This document shows positions 1-11,600 of a stretch of 64,000 nucleotides of DNA, in pieces. Position 1 is the stretch's first letter; each line of letters opens with the position of its first letter. Source of the DNA: Gavia stellata (taxonomy: Eukaryota; Chordata; Aves; Gaviiformes; Gaviidae). The notes beneath the pieces are model-generated. The model had not been told where the DNA came from. It ran no database searches and saw only the letters and a list, made by a program, of their open reading frames with translations. A program made the position numbers and the translations under genes. The DNA lies in the NCBI RefSeq assembly GCF_030936135.1, contig NC_082595.1, positions 80,262,135 to 80,326,134 of the forward strand. Direction: 5' to 3'.

Positions 1-1090
1 ATATACACGTTGGTGCAAGGCCCCTGGCTTTACTCGCTGAGCTGGCAGACCTGTGGCCCGGACAGCAGCAGACACCTCAGAAGAAACAAGCGCTCGTTTT
101 CAAGCTGCCTCGCTAGTTCCCAGCGTTCGCACAACTACGGCGCTCTGAGGACCAGATCTGGGAAGGCGGCTAACACCGCAAAGCAAACCAAGACGTGCTC
201 CATGGGCACAGGAGGTCTGGAATGGGAGCAACGTGTTTTGAGCTAAGCACAGGGGGGACCACTTGTTCCAAACACACCTTCACCCCAGCCGGACGGCCGC
301 CCACCGCCCGCAGAGCGGCAGACGCGCTGGCCTAGAGAAGGGGCAGTTATTGCGTCCAAGGGACAGCGAGGCATGAGCAGAAAAGGAGGCGCAAGGACTG
401 TGGTTCATCTGCGGGCTTTGACCCATCCATCCCCCATCCTCAGGAGGGACAGACAAAGCACCCTGACCCTCCCAAGGGGTCCCCAGCTGCAGGGCATATT
501 ACAGCTCACAGATTCCCTTCAGGAGATGGTTGCATGGTATGCCACAGGTTTTCTGCCATCCTCTTTCCTGCTGCTCTCTCCTGTCCCAGGTGTTTACTCT
601 CAGCCTTTGATCTCTGGGTTTACTTAAACACCACTCTTGTGCTAAGCACCTTCTTCCCTCAAAATGCCTAACTGATTAGCACATTAAGTGGCACTCCGAG
701 GTTGCTATTAGGGTATGCTTTCTCTCTCAGAAGCTGAGCCTAAGGCTTACCTGTGCTCTCCAGCTACCTGGATTAACTCTATTACCTCTTGCTCTGGTCT
801 GGGTGCAAGTGCTAGGAACTCTATTCAGAACAAATGCCAATGTTTTTTTTTTTAAGACTCCCACCATTCATTCCTTACTGCTTTTAAGAAAAACCCAGAA
901 GTCAGCCAGATTCGTGTCTCGCAACAGCTTCTCTGGAACCCAGCACTTCCAATTTGGGAATACTTCCCTGGTGTTTCAGTACTGTTCAAGCACCAAGTCA
1001 CCAAAACCACTTCCCAGCCTGATGTGGGAGACAACGACTGGCTTCCTAATGATGGGGCAAGAATCCTCAGTACTGCTTTTGTACTACAGA
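1..1090. other. 3' flank of COL19A1; no gene recognised
   Basis: The first 600 bases are GC-richer than the introns (several CpGs around 290-370). Short ORFs here resemble nothing I know. In mammals COL9A1 lies tail-to-tail with COL19A1 on this side, but no collagen triplets are visible here. The stretch may be intergenic or the end of a long UTR. Confidence 0.4.
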
Positions 1091-2530
1091 TTTATTTTGA
1101 GGCTGTGGGTTATAGCTGTCCGTGTTCTCCCAACAGCACCTTCACTTTCTACTGCACTATAGCAAACTCCGTAGGACTAACAATCTAGGATCATCTGTTT
1201 CCTAATAATCAGGAGTGAAACTTTGGTCAACCCTCCTCCCTCCTTTTCAGAATCAGCTTCTGTGTGATCGATTTTCTCCATCTTTTCTTCTACTCAACCC
1301 TTTGAGCTCTATAGGATTTACACTTTGTTCTGTTTTGTTCTTCGTTGACAATGTCTGGTCCTGTAGGATTTACCCAATGACTGCAAACTGCATGCAGTTG
1401 TGCTCTCTGTACTACAGCTTTCCAAGGAGCATTTTGCATTTTTTCTGAATTTCTCTTGAACTCCATTTTTTGCAACCAGTTATTAGGACCTGTGAGTTTT
1501 GCGTTCTACTGTTGCCACGTTCTTCTCAAGCTTATTTTGGCACATGATTATTGCAGGAGGAAGAGGAAAACTGTGCCACCAGTAAGATTAGAGGCTTGTG
1601 AAGTTCCTTCTTTGACTGTCTCACTGGGTACCCACCACCCTCTGCTCTAAAGCAAGGGGTTGTCTCGGTGGTAATCAGACATAATGGCAGAGTAGCTGGA
1701 TTACAGGCAATGATAGTACACTTACTAAGTCCACATAACGGTTAGAAGACATGCCAGTTCTCAGTTGGGAACATCAACACGAGCCCCTAGCAGTCTAATA
1801 TCTGGAGTATACGTAACCATGACTAAGCGAACGTACAAGCCCTCAGCTGGGACAACATCCAGTCAGGAGAGATGCTTCTCGGGGCTACGCCTGGCGAATT
1901 TCCAGTCTGAAGCTAAATGTTGGATGTATTAGAGAGATCATAAACACATCTTTGTTGCCTTCTTCGACATCCAGGAATTGACTGAAACGGTGGGTAGTGT
2001 TCGTGGTGCACGACACAGACCCGGTTCAGAAGGTGTGCCGGAGCCTCCTTGAGGGATGCAAATGTTTAGTCTAAACAGAGTTCCCAGCGCTCCATCTCAG
2101 GTCCTGCATTCGCCATGAACAGGTATGCTTTGAAACTTCAGAAACGCATTTTCTCCACTTAAACTTCACCACCAGCAAGAAAACTAAAGGCAGCTTACAC
2201 ACTGAGGCACCCATACTGTCTTAAGTTATAATAAAACATTTTTTGTCTGAAGAAAGAAGCTTATGAAAATTATTTGGGCCTATATTCTCCTCTAAGCAAA
2301 ATAAATATGAGAAATATAACACATGGAATGCACTCTGGAAAATATATGTCATCATTTCATAATTATGACACTGCAAATAACATAGAAAAAGGCTCAATTC
2401 TGTGCCTTATAAATTATATACCATGCAGTGTCAAGGGGAAAAAAATGCACCAAATATTTCAAAGGTTAAATTAACTTATTGAGAGGAGTGAAAAGTGACT
2501 GTGAACCCAAGTGTCTAGGGGAGAGGGTTT
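1091..2530 (-). other. COL19A1: Putative 3' UTR of COL19A1 with candidate poly(A) signal at 1091-1096
   Basis: Downstream of the TAA (minus strand) the sequence is non-coding. The plus-strand TTTATT at 1091-1096 is an AATAAA on the minus strand and is the only good hexamer I noticed in this stretch, giving a UTR of about 1.4 kb. The true end could lie further left, outside the window. The plus strand carries AATAAA at 2230-2235 and about 2298, which would read in the opposite direction. Confidence 0.35.
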
Positions 2531-2667
2531 TTATTTCCTGCTGGTGCGTGACTGAGTCTGTGATACGTGGTAATAGCAATCTGCTGGATTGCATCTCCCA
2601 TTGGGTCCAGGTGGCCCCTGCAGTCCGGGTGAGCCTGGCGTTCCCGGCGGGCCCGGCAGGCCAGTAG
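2531..2667 (-). CDS. COL19A1: COL19A1 window exon 34 (last coding): end of COL1 and NC1 tail
   Basis: The acceptor reads ...ttttaccag on the minus strand. The exon completes a split Ala codon, then reads [24 protein letters not shown] and the NC1 tail starting CNPADC. The two cysteines four residues apart (CX4C) at the COL1/NC1 junction are the FACIT signature that forms interchain disulfides. The 19 residues after the first Cys correspond to the NC1(XIX) tail, known in human as a source of anti-angiogenic peptide. The frame ends at TAA. Confidence 0.96.
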
Positions 2668-5600
2668 CTGGTAAAACAAAACTAGAATTAGCAGAGTCCT
2701 TGCCAGAGTGCATGCAGTGCCCCGCGTTTCATCACTGACATCACTGCACGCCAGCTCATCCGCAAGAAGGCAGGCGGATCTGACTTCATGCTGCGACCAA
2801 GCTTGGGAGGAAGGGCACAGGTGTAAAACCGGTGTGAAAACCAGGAGAAAGGCCTGCTAGCTCATAAATAACAATAGCAGAAATAAATCTAGAGACTTGT
2901 ACCTGCAGGGCCGGGTGGTCCAGGGTTACCGGGCAGTCCAATTCCAGGCTCACCTCTTTCCCCTTTCTGTCCTCTATAACCTACACAGAATAAAGATACG
3001 AAAATAAGAGTGTCCTCTTATTATAAACAGTGATCTTCCATATATCTTGTTGACAGGAAATTATCAAGACAAATATAACTGTGAAAACATGCTCACTTCT
3101 TCTGAGACTGGTATTTTTTTTCTGATACAGCTCTCATATTTGTAAGTTCCTTCTGGAAAATATAAGCATTTCTAGCAGTAACCGTTGCATCCTCTCCCAG
3201 AGGACTCTCGCTACGTTCACTAGCCGAACCTTCCCCCCCAAGTTTTTAAGTTACCTTCCTGAAGTTCCTCTAATAAAAAACCAAATGCGTATTCTGCTCC
3301 AGTGTTACCTGTTTGATGGAGTGAAGCACCAACCCAAAGGCCATCTGGAGTCTGACCAGCCCTTCTCCGATGGCCCACAAACTGAGCGCGACTTCGCCCT
3401 CTCCGCTCTACCTAAATCTTTATGTCTGCACTTTTTAGACTGTAAACTGGTAGTTGTATGCTTAGATACTCCCCTGTATGCGAGAGAAGACCCACTCCCC
3501 CTCCAGCGTTACACAGCTGTCCTCATGTGGAATAAGGCATCTTTAGAGCTTGTGCAGATTTCAGGTTCTAGCATGCGAGGCTTACTTTGACCCAGGTGGC
3601 TATATATTATTAACAAGGTGTGATTACTAATTGTACTTTGAAGATTTGTGTCTGTTTTCCTCACAGCCCATAGCTTTGTATTTATCTAAATAGCTTCCAT
3701 GTTCTCAGGTGCTGCAACTCATGTCCAACCCCTCCTTCTTTTTCCTTAAACTGTTTGTAAAAAGTTTTATTAGTTGGAAACACTCTGGCTGCTCTAGAGC
3801 AGAGGACTCGGGGCTATTGGTATAACATTTTCCTTAATATTTCAAGTTAAGAATCCATCTACAAATGTTTTTTTTCCTGTTTAAACCATGTAATTTATGT
3901 AGGACAGGGGATGGAGGCATTTTTAAAGGAACAAGTGTGACACCTGCCACAACCCCTTACTTTAAAAGGGATTATAAGGAAACCCTCTTCAGCCCCCAAC
4001 ACCTCAGACGTTGGCATGTAGGGTGACCTATGTTGAAGATTAATTTTTCAACTTCTGGTCACATTTGGAATTAAATTTGTTTTGCTTCAGGGACCAGTAT
4101 ATTTTCAGTGTTGCGTATGACATAGAATAAACTTCCTCTTGAGAAGAGCTGTAACTTAGTTTGAATTAAAAGAGAAGAGTCATGGCTGACCAGGCAGCAT
4201 AGTGGTATCAATCCACCTGATGTCTCATGAAGATTAATGGGCACTGGCAGATGGATGGCAAAGGTTGTCTTGTCAGTGTACTGTGGTCTATGGCAACACT
4301 GGTACTTTACAGGATAATCCAGAAGGAAACTATTGTAAGTGCTGTGGGTACCAATTCAGGGCTGTTACAACAGACACAATGCAGTAGGAATGGTACACAG
4401 AGTATTCAAGCCTTCCGTTAAACACAAGCTCATTCTACACTTGGGTAGAAAATCTATTATCTGTTGCAATCATTCTAGGTTTCAAAACAGAGCAACAATT
4501 ATCTTACTCTTCTCTTAGCACCCCAACAAGGAAATTACAGTGAGGCAAAAACATTAGAAAATCCATGCAGAGTGACATGCATAACATAACAAAAGAAAAT
4601 CAACTGTTTAAAAGCTCGCAGAGAAACAAACTGAATATTAATCATGCATTCTGGTCACTGAGTTGTGTTAAGCAGAATTGAACAAGGCATAAAAGCACAC
4701 AAGCTATAAAGACTCAGAAAAGGGAATATGTAGGTGTTTGTGTTCAATTGTGAATCTTGATTTTGCTCTTTAATGACCATAGTAGTATTTATAACTACAT
4801 CAAGTTGGTTTGCTCTGAAAATCTTGTGTAACGCATAGTAGTTGCTACTGTTTGAGAAGCTCAATCACACAACTACAGGATCTATTACATTTGCTATTTA
4901 TTATATATATCTCTATGTTTCTTCATTTACAATAGATAGTTACAGTATATTTCTTACTACAAACCCAGTTAATTGTAATTTTACAAAGTAGTGCTGCCAC
5001 TAATAATTTGTTTTGCATTTCTTTAGTTATGGGGAAAAGAAAGAAATCACATTTACGATATTTCACATTGACAATCTCCATGATAACCGTTACTGTAGGT
5101 ATCTAAGACATCATTTGAAAAGGGACTGAGATAGACTGAAAGACTCTGTAAACATCACTGGGATTCAAGACAATAAGGAAAAAAAACCCCACAACAGGAC
5201 AAAGAGCAGCCTGTCAATGCAAATGTATGATCCAGGGATATGATCCAGGGTAGTGTAAACCATTACTAGCTGTATCTGAATACACATGCAAAGGTGTAGT
5301 TTCTACACAGTGGTAGGTAAAATCTGTTGACACTGAAGTTTAATACAAAAATTCCTCGATATCTTTTCTAAAAATAAGGCTTTATTTAACAGGGTGTAAG
5401 CGTATTAGTAAACAGGCCTATATGTAAACGACCCAAACAATGTAATGTGTAATTCTGGCAAGAAAATATTTTATTTTTAATGAGGTATATTTTGCTCAGA
5501 AGTAGGGCCATGATTACACTTCTAGAGGATAATATGACCTTTTCTCTGAGCTTAAAGTGACAAACTCATACACAGTCAAAGAAGAATATTACCATACACA

Positions 5601-8600
5601 TAAATCAGATTTTGATTTATTGTTTTTAAAGTAAAGGCACATACAAGTTGCTGTCTATTTTTACTGGTAGAATTACAATTCCAGTAAGAGGTACCTGCTT
5701 AACTCAAAAGGTGACTGCTTTAGCAAAGCCTTTCACTCGGGTTCCAGAAGTTTTGTTGTGATTTCTGCAACCCAAAAGTTGTGGTATGTAAACATGTACC
5801 CAACGGGGGTACATGTTTACCATACGGTAAACACTTGGTAGCAGTATGGAGCCAGTATGTGTTCAAACGGATAAGTTTTCTTCTGCTCGTAGATGAGTGG
5901 TGATAGCTGAAATACAGCTCACAGTTTGGTGCTGTCCACAAACACCACGGTCAGAAGCATCGCTACCACAACACCCCCAGCTCTAGTTGGAAATGACGCA
6001 AATTCATGTCTATGAACTTGGAGGTAAATAGTTCTCTCATTTAAACAGCTCCAAAAGGTATTCCACCTATGTCATGGAGACCCTCTTCCATCCGCATGGA
6101 TAATGCAGCACCTGAAACTAGCATGTCAAATATCTAGAGAAATCTGAGGTTCTTTAATACAAATATGAGGCAAACACATTACCATGACAGGGAACAACGA
6201 GACCGAAGTATCCACTGTGTTTTACTGTGCAAAAACCCTGTATTCTTAAAAACAAACAACTGCAAAGCAACAGGAAGGGTGCTGAGAGCAAGTCCTCTCA
6301 TCCAGCCTCCAGTGCATATTCTGAATTCCTTCTCTGTGTTACAGCCCTCTCAGCTGAGAGGTAGTAGCTGGGTTTCAAATCAAAGTAGAACAGGTTAACT
6401 TCATCCTCCACAGCAAAGAACAGTTTACAGGAGATAACGCTTGAAACCAGTGCAGCTATTTTGGAAGAGTGACCATGTCTGGACAACATCCACTACAATG
6501 GATTCCTGATGTCAGCCAAGGTTTCTAGATGCTCCCACCATGCAAATTAATAATAAGAGATACAAATTTTACAACAGAAACCAGCAATAAAGGAATTTTG
6601 ACTATTCATCACATGGTATTTTTCTTCCCTGAGCTGTGATGCTTGATTCCTCCAGACTACCATGAGTTACGAGAACCTATAAAAAACTCTTAATTTGATA
6701 GAAAGAGTGAAATTTAACTATGATGAAACCTTCTTTTCTTTATTGAGAAAAAATCAATAGTCATATTAACGTAAAGGATAATATGCATCTCTGGATTGCA
6801 AAATTATGCCAAGGTGAATTTGGACTAATGGATGAAAATTCACTTTCTGTTATAGTTTCAAAAATCCAATTAAGTCAGTGGAATTAATTGAGCTAGATCC
6901 TCTAACACATGACAATCTGACTGACTGTTTGCAAATGGATGACATTGCGATAGCTTGTCAATAAAGTTTTGAAATAAACTTCCTGTTTGTCTATGAGACA
7001 TTAGCATCCTTTAAAAGGTATACAGAGTAAACAAGTTCCTCTGCTCCCCCTTAAGCAGATGCTGTACATTTCACTGGTAACACTGCCTCATAGTACCAGC
7101 TTGCTGGTGCATATGCCATAGCTTATTTTTTTTAAATGAAGAAATATATATATATATAAAAAAATCTTCCAATCACTACTATACAAAGTGTGTTTAAATA
7201 CCAATTGCATATTTCATAATTTATGTTGCAATTCTTTGTTGTTTTTTGTTTGCATGCTGTATTTTTACTGAGACCACCATATAAAATCAAAATTATTTTT
7301 ACCTGAACCATTGGGAAGTACCTGAGGTACACTATGAACAAACTTGCTGAAGGCCAGCAGGTAACAATTATGGACTTCATTAGAAGTGAATGACTCTATG
7401 CCCAAGAGTCTAGCCATTCCTTAAATACACTTTTTGAAGACCATGTCTACACTTCAAAAAGTTAGTATCTATGTCTCCTGCCTCTGGGAGTAACCCCTAC
7501 CTGTTGGCTTGCTGTGCAGAAGGAGGCTCTGGTGGAATCTGGCCAGGCGAGGCCAGACCAGTTCCGGGGGGAACTGGCACCACACTCGAGGCGTACAGAG
7601 GGACCCCTGCAAAGCTGCAAATAATGCACCTCCTTGGGCACATGGTGACTCCTGCCCTTCCCGCTGGCTGGCTCTAGCAGGCTCTCTGCTGAGCGTGCAG
7701 CATCACAAACTGGTCTGGAGGTGTTTGTAGAGGTCCTGTTAATTGCTTTCCAACAGTATCTACTTCTTTTCACTGGCTGTATGGGACAAGTGACTGTTCC
7801 GTTCTGCCAGCCCAAAGGTATATTACTACATGCAGCAAAACCTTGGAGTTGGCAATTTGGGCTACAACCAAATGAGAATTATAATAAGGAATATCTGGCA
7901 GTCAATACCAAATATCATCTCCATTGCATATTATGACTTGGGCATACATGTACACAGCATGCTACCTTGATGGTCTCAGCCACACATGCATGTAACATGC
8001 TTCTCGAAGAAGTCTTCTCCGCTATGTCTTTTATGGCTGAAAATAAACTGGAATACGGAAGGATACTTCTCAATCTGCTCAGAGATTTGAATTTCTTTTT
8101 ACTGTTGGCACAAAACAATAACACGCACAGGCACAACTGGGAAAGGCATGAAGGGTATTTGGAAATGTGCTTCTCTCACGGGACTATCTCAGAGTGTAAA
8201 AAGGAGGCAAGACAAATTTTTGTTTCTTTCCTTGGAAGTATAATTTTATGTATGTTTTGATGTATCAGAGAAGTAAATTCTTCTCACTTAGCTTAAATTT
8301 TACTAATTAAAAAAAATATTGAGCATATTGGTAAAATAAATGGAAATCCTGCATACGTGGGGCACTACTTTTACTTAAGCATAAGGCATGAAAAAGCAGC
8401 TTTTTTTTTTTTTCCCAAGCATAGCTATCGTCTCTACTCTTGATGCTCACTAGCTGGAAATGAAGCCTAATACAGCGTTCCACTTCCCAGAAGCATCTGA
8501 GACTATCCACCACATACATCATCATTGAACAATCTGGCACTGACATTGAAGTTGACTGTTTACAGTGATCTGAATATTTAGGTAATGATGAAGTCAGTGT

Positions 8601-11600
8601 TGTAAGATGCTAAGCCTTTTATTGTTTTCCTTGATCCTTTATTCTTGTTCTTCTCATTCTGAGCTCATCACATTTTTCAAGCTTCTGTCAGGGGTTTGCG
8701 CTTATCAATGTTAGTAAGTCTTTATTCTTCTGATAGCTTTAGGATCCACACATCTTCAGCTTTGCTCTCATGTTCTTCATTCCAGTCTGACTTGCTCTGA
8801 CTCCAGAGCAGACCAAACTAACAAAAGATAATAAAGAACTACCTACAGATAAACTGCAAATTACATATTACCCACCCACAAAATATTATTCATCGATAAA
8901 TTCTTTTTTCCTTTTATTCTGTTCTCTTCTTCCTTTTAATCTCTGAGAGGCTGACTCTACAGTAGAGCACAGCTACAACGAGTCTGGTTCCCTTGAAGCT
9001 AATTTTGCAGTGAAAGACAGTTCAGTGAAACGAGAGTCCTATACTGTCCAAATGCATTGCAATGTACAAATTACAGTTTGGAGTATACTGAAAAGCTGAT
9101 TACTCTGAAACTGATTTGTGAAAATAGATTACTTCACTGTAAGAAGAATTCATGTGGTAATATTTCAGTTTTCACTGCTGCTTAAAGAATAGTATTTGCC
9201 TTCAGTTTTTCCTCCCCTGTGTTGTCTCAGGATCAGAGCTGAGAACACTCAGACTTGGAGATCAAATTTTGTTTCTTAAATAAGATGATATCTTGACATG
9301 GAACAGGATCTAAATAGTTACATTAGGGTTCTGGCATAGTTTTTCTTCCTTGTTAAAGTATTTTGGAGAAAAAAAAATGACTGCTACAGTAGTCTAGGTA
9401 TCTGTCAGCTTTAGATATCTGTCAGTAATTAACTTTATCACTTATTAGAATAAAATGCACTGATTAGGAGTTTTTAATCAGTAAAATCCACACATTTACT
9501 ATGGGTTAATATTTAGGTCTAGTCTGGAAAAACATAAGTACAATTTTAAAAGTTAATCATTAGGAAGCTAGATAGGTAATCCTGGCTTATTTAATAATCA
9601 TTAGCAAGTGTATAAAGATTTCAAGATACAATTGATGGGAACATTTTTTGGAATTCCTACCTTGAATTCCACGTTCTCCTGGTGGCCCTGGCAAACCATC
9701 CTTTCCTGGTGGCCCTGGTAACCCATCTTTTCCTGGGGGCCCTGGTTTTCCATGAGCTTGGGAGGCAAGCATTGCAGCAGGCAGCTTCAGCTGGGATACA
9801 AACTGAGCCATCCTTTCTTCATTAACAAAGGACACAAGAAAAAGTGGGTAAGAAATCTGCTAGCAAAATATGGGAAAATAAATAAATCCCAAAGCCCCAG
9901 CTAATGTAAGTTTCTGGAATTAAGGTGTTTAATCCTTCTAAATGTCAAGGTATTAAATGCTCCTTATAAGTACTGAGGCCTTCAGTTCCAACTCAGACTC
10001 ACGCCTGAGTCTTTACCCTTTGAAATAACCTGAACGAATTTGTACTAAAGCTTCTATTACTACTCTTCTTTTACTAATGTATTGCAATATTTCAAATGAC
10101 TTCTGACTCCTGTTCATGGAAGTACTTAAAATACATGAACACAGAATAATTAGTACTTAACACCCCTAATGAAGGGCTACCTTGTATGTTTGTAACTCAT
10201 TAAGTTGCAAAGTAGAGCTTAAATACTGCGAACAGTTCTTGGAATGTGCTGAAACCCTGGAAACAGTTGGGAAAAAACCTGTAAGTGCTCAGCAAATTTA
10301 TCATTGTTTGAACATAATTATATTAAGTAGACTTAAACAACAGTTAAACACAGCTACAGCAACACGGCAGCTGCTAAGTCCAAAGAAAGTTACATGACAT
10401 GTAAAGAAATTTATATAAAGGCTGTAGGGATGTAAAACATTTAGAACAGAATTTAAGATTTGTTTAGTTGTATAAATACTTCATTTTCCTACCTTCAAAA
10501 ACCTTAAGAACCTCTTGTTTGATATATTTTTTTATTTCTTCAAGTGAAACTATATCAGCCTGATGAGAAAAAAAAAAGGTGATATGTATCAGAAGAAACA
10601 TACAGAGGGCACTTTATGATGCTACAAAAAAATGCTGAAATTAGCATTAAAAATGTAAATCTTTCACCAAAAATTAAATATTTAAATATATTTGTGTTAC
10701 TTAACTGCAAAGGCCACTTTATTGCAAATACATGATAGTATTATAAAGACTACTAACACCATGAAGTGGAAAAGGCACTCCCAACTGTCAAGATGATCAG
10801 CATGTTATGTGATGGAAATTAATCTGCATAAGACAGTCAGGATGTCCAGTGACACCGCTATACTTTACTTGCCTTTTGCATAGCATTTGCCAACTTCTCA
10901 CCTCCCCTAGGGACTAACTGCTTTGATGCACAGTCAACTAACTAAAACTGCATCACAGGTTCAATAACTTCACTGGAAAAGGTTTTTAGAGCTTTACCCT
11001 ATCTGACTGAGGGTAAAAAGAACCCATAACATGGATGTATGCCTGTGTGCACGTGGAGACAAACCAAGATATCTACAACTGACACGCAGCATTTCACTGT
11101 CTTTTTAAATGCTGATTTCCCTTTTATTGACAATCATTTTTGTCTGCCTCCTTTTCTTTATCAGTTGCAAAGACTTACACTTTAGCTCTTAAGCTTACGA
11201 AAAACTTGAAAATTATTGAGTAGCCATATTGATTTGTCAGGAGCTAAAGAAATAAATAATTAAAGTTTATCTATAGCACATGTTTAAAAAAAATTAAAAG
11301 GAACTGCTTGATCACCTGGGTATACTTTTTCCATCTCTTAACAGAACACTGAAATTATCTCAGAGATATCTTTGTTTTTCTGATCCTGTGGGATTGCTGG
11401 GTTGAATTTCCACTGCTTAGCAGATGCTACCTGCACGTTGTCTGAATTCAAAACCAACCAAGAAAAACTTGTATTTACTTACCGGAAACCCTGGAGGTCC
11501 TGGTGAACCTGGGGGACCTTGATGACCTGGTGATCCTGGATAGCCTCTATCTCCTGGTGGCCCCATAGGACCCACATCCCCCTTTTCTCCTGATGGGCCA

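Larger units (their letters stand above)
2981..9660 (-). other. COL19A1: COL19A1 intron (6.7 kb)
   Basis: AT-rich intron with one strong hairpin (5788-5820), an (AT)n run at 7.14 kb and a GC-richer island at 7.46-7.83 kb with overlapping ORFs on both strands. No collagen exon or clear transposon was seen. Confidence 0.8.
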
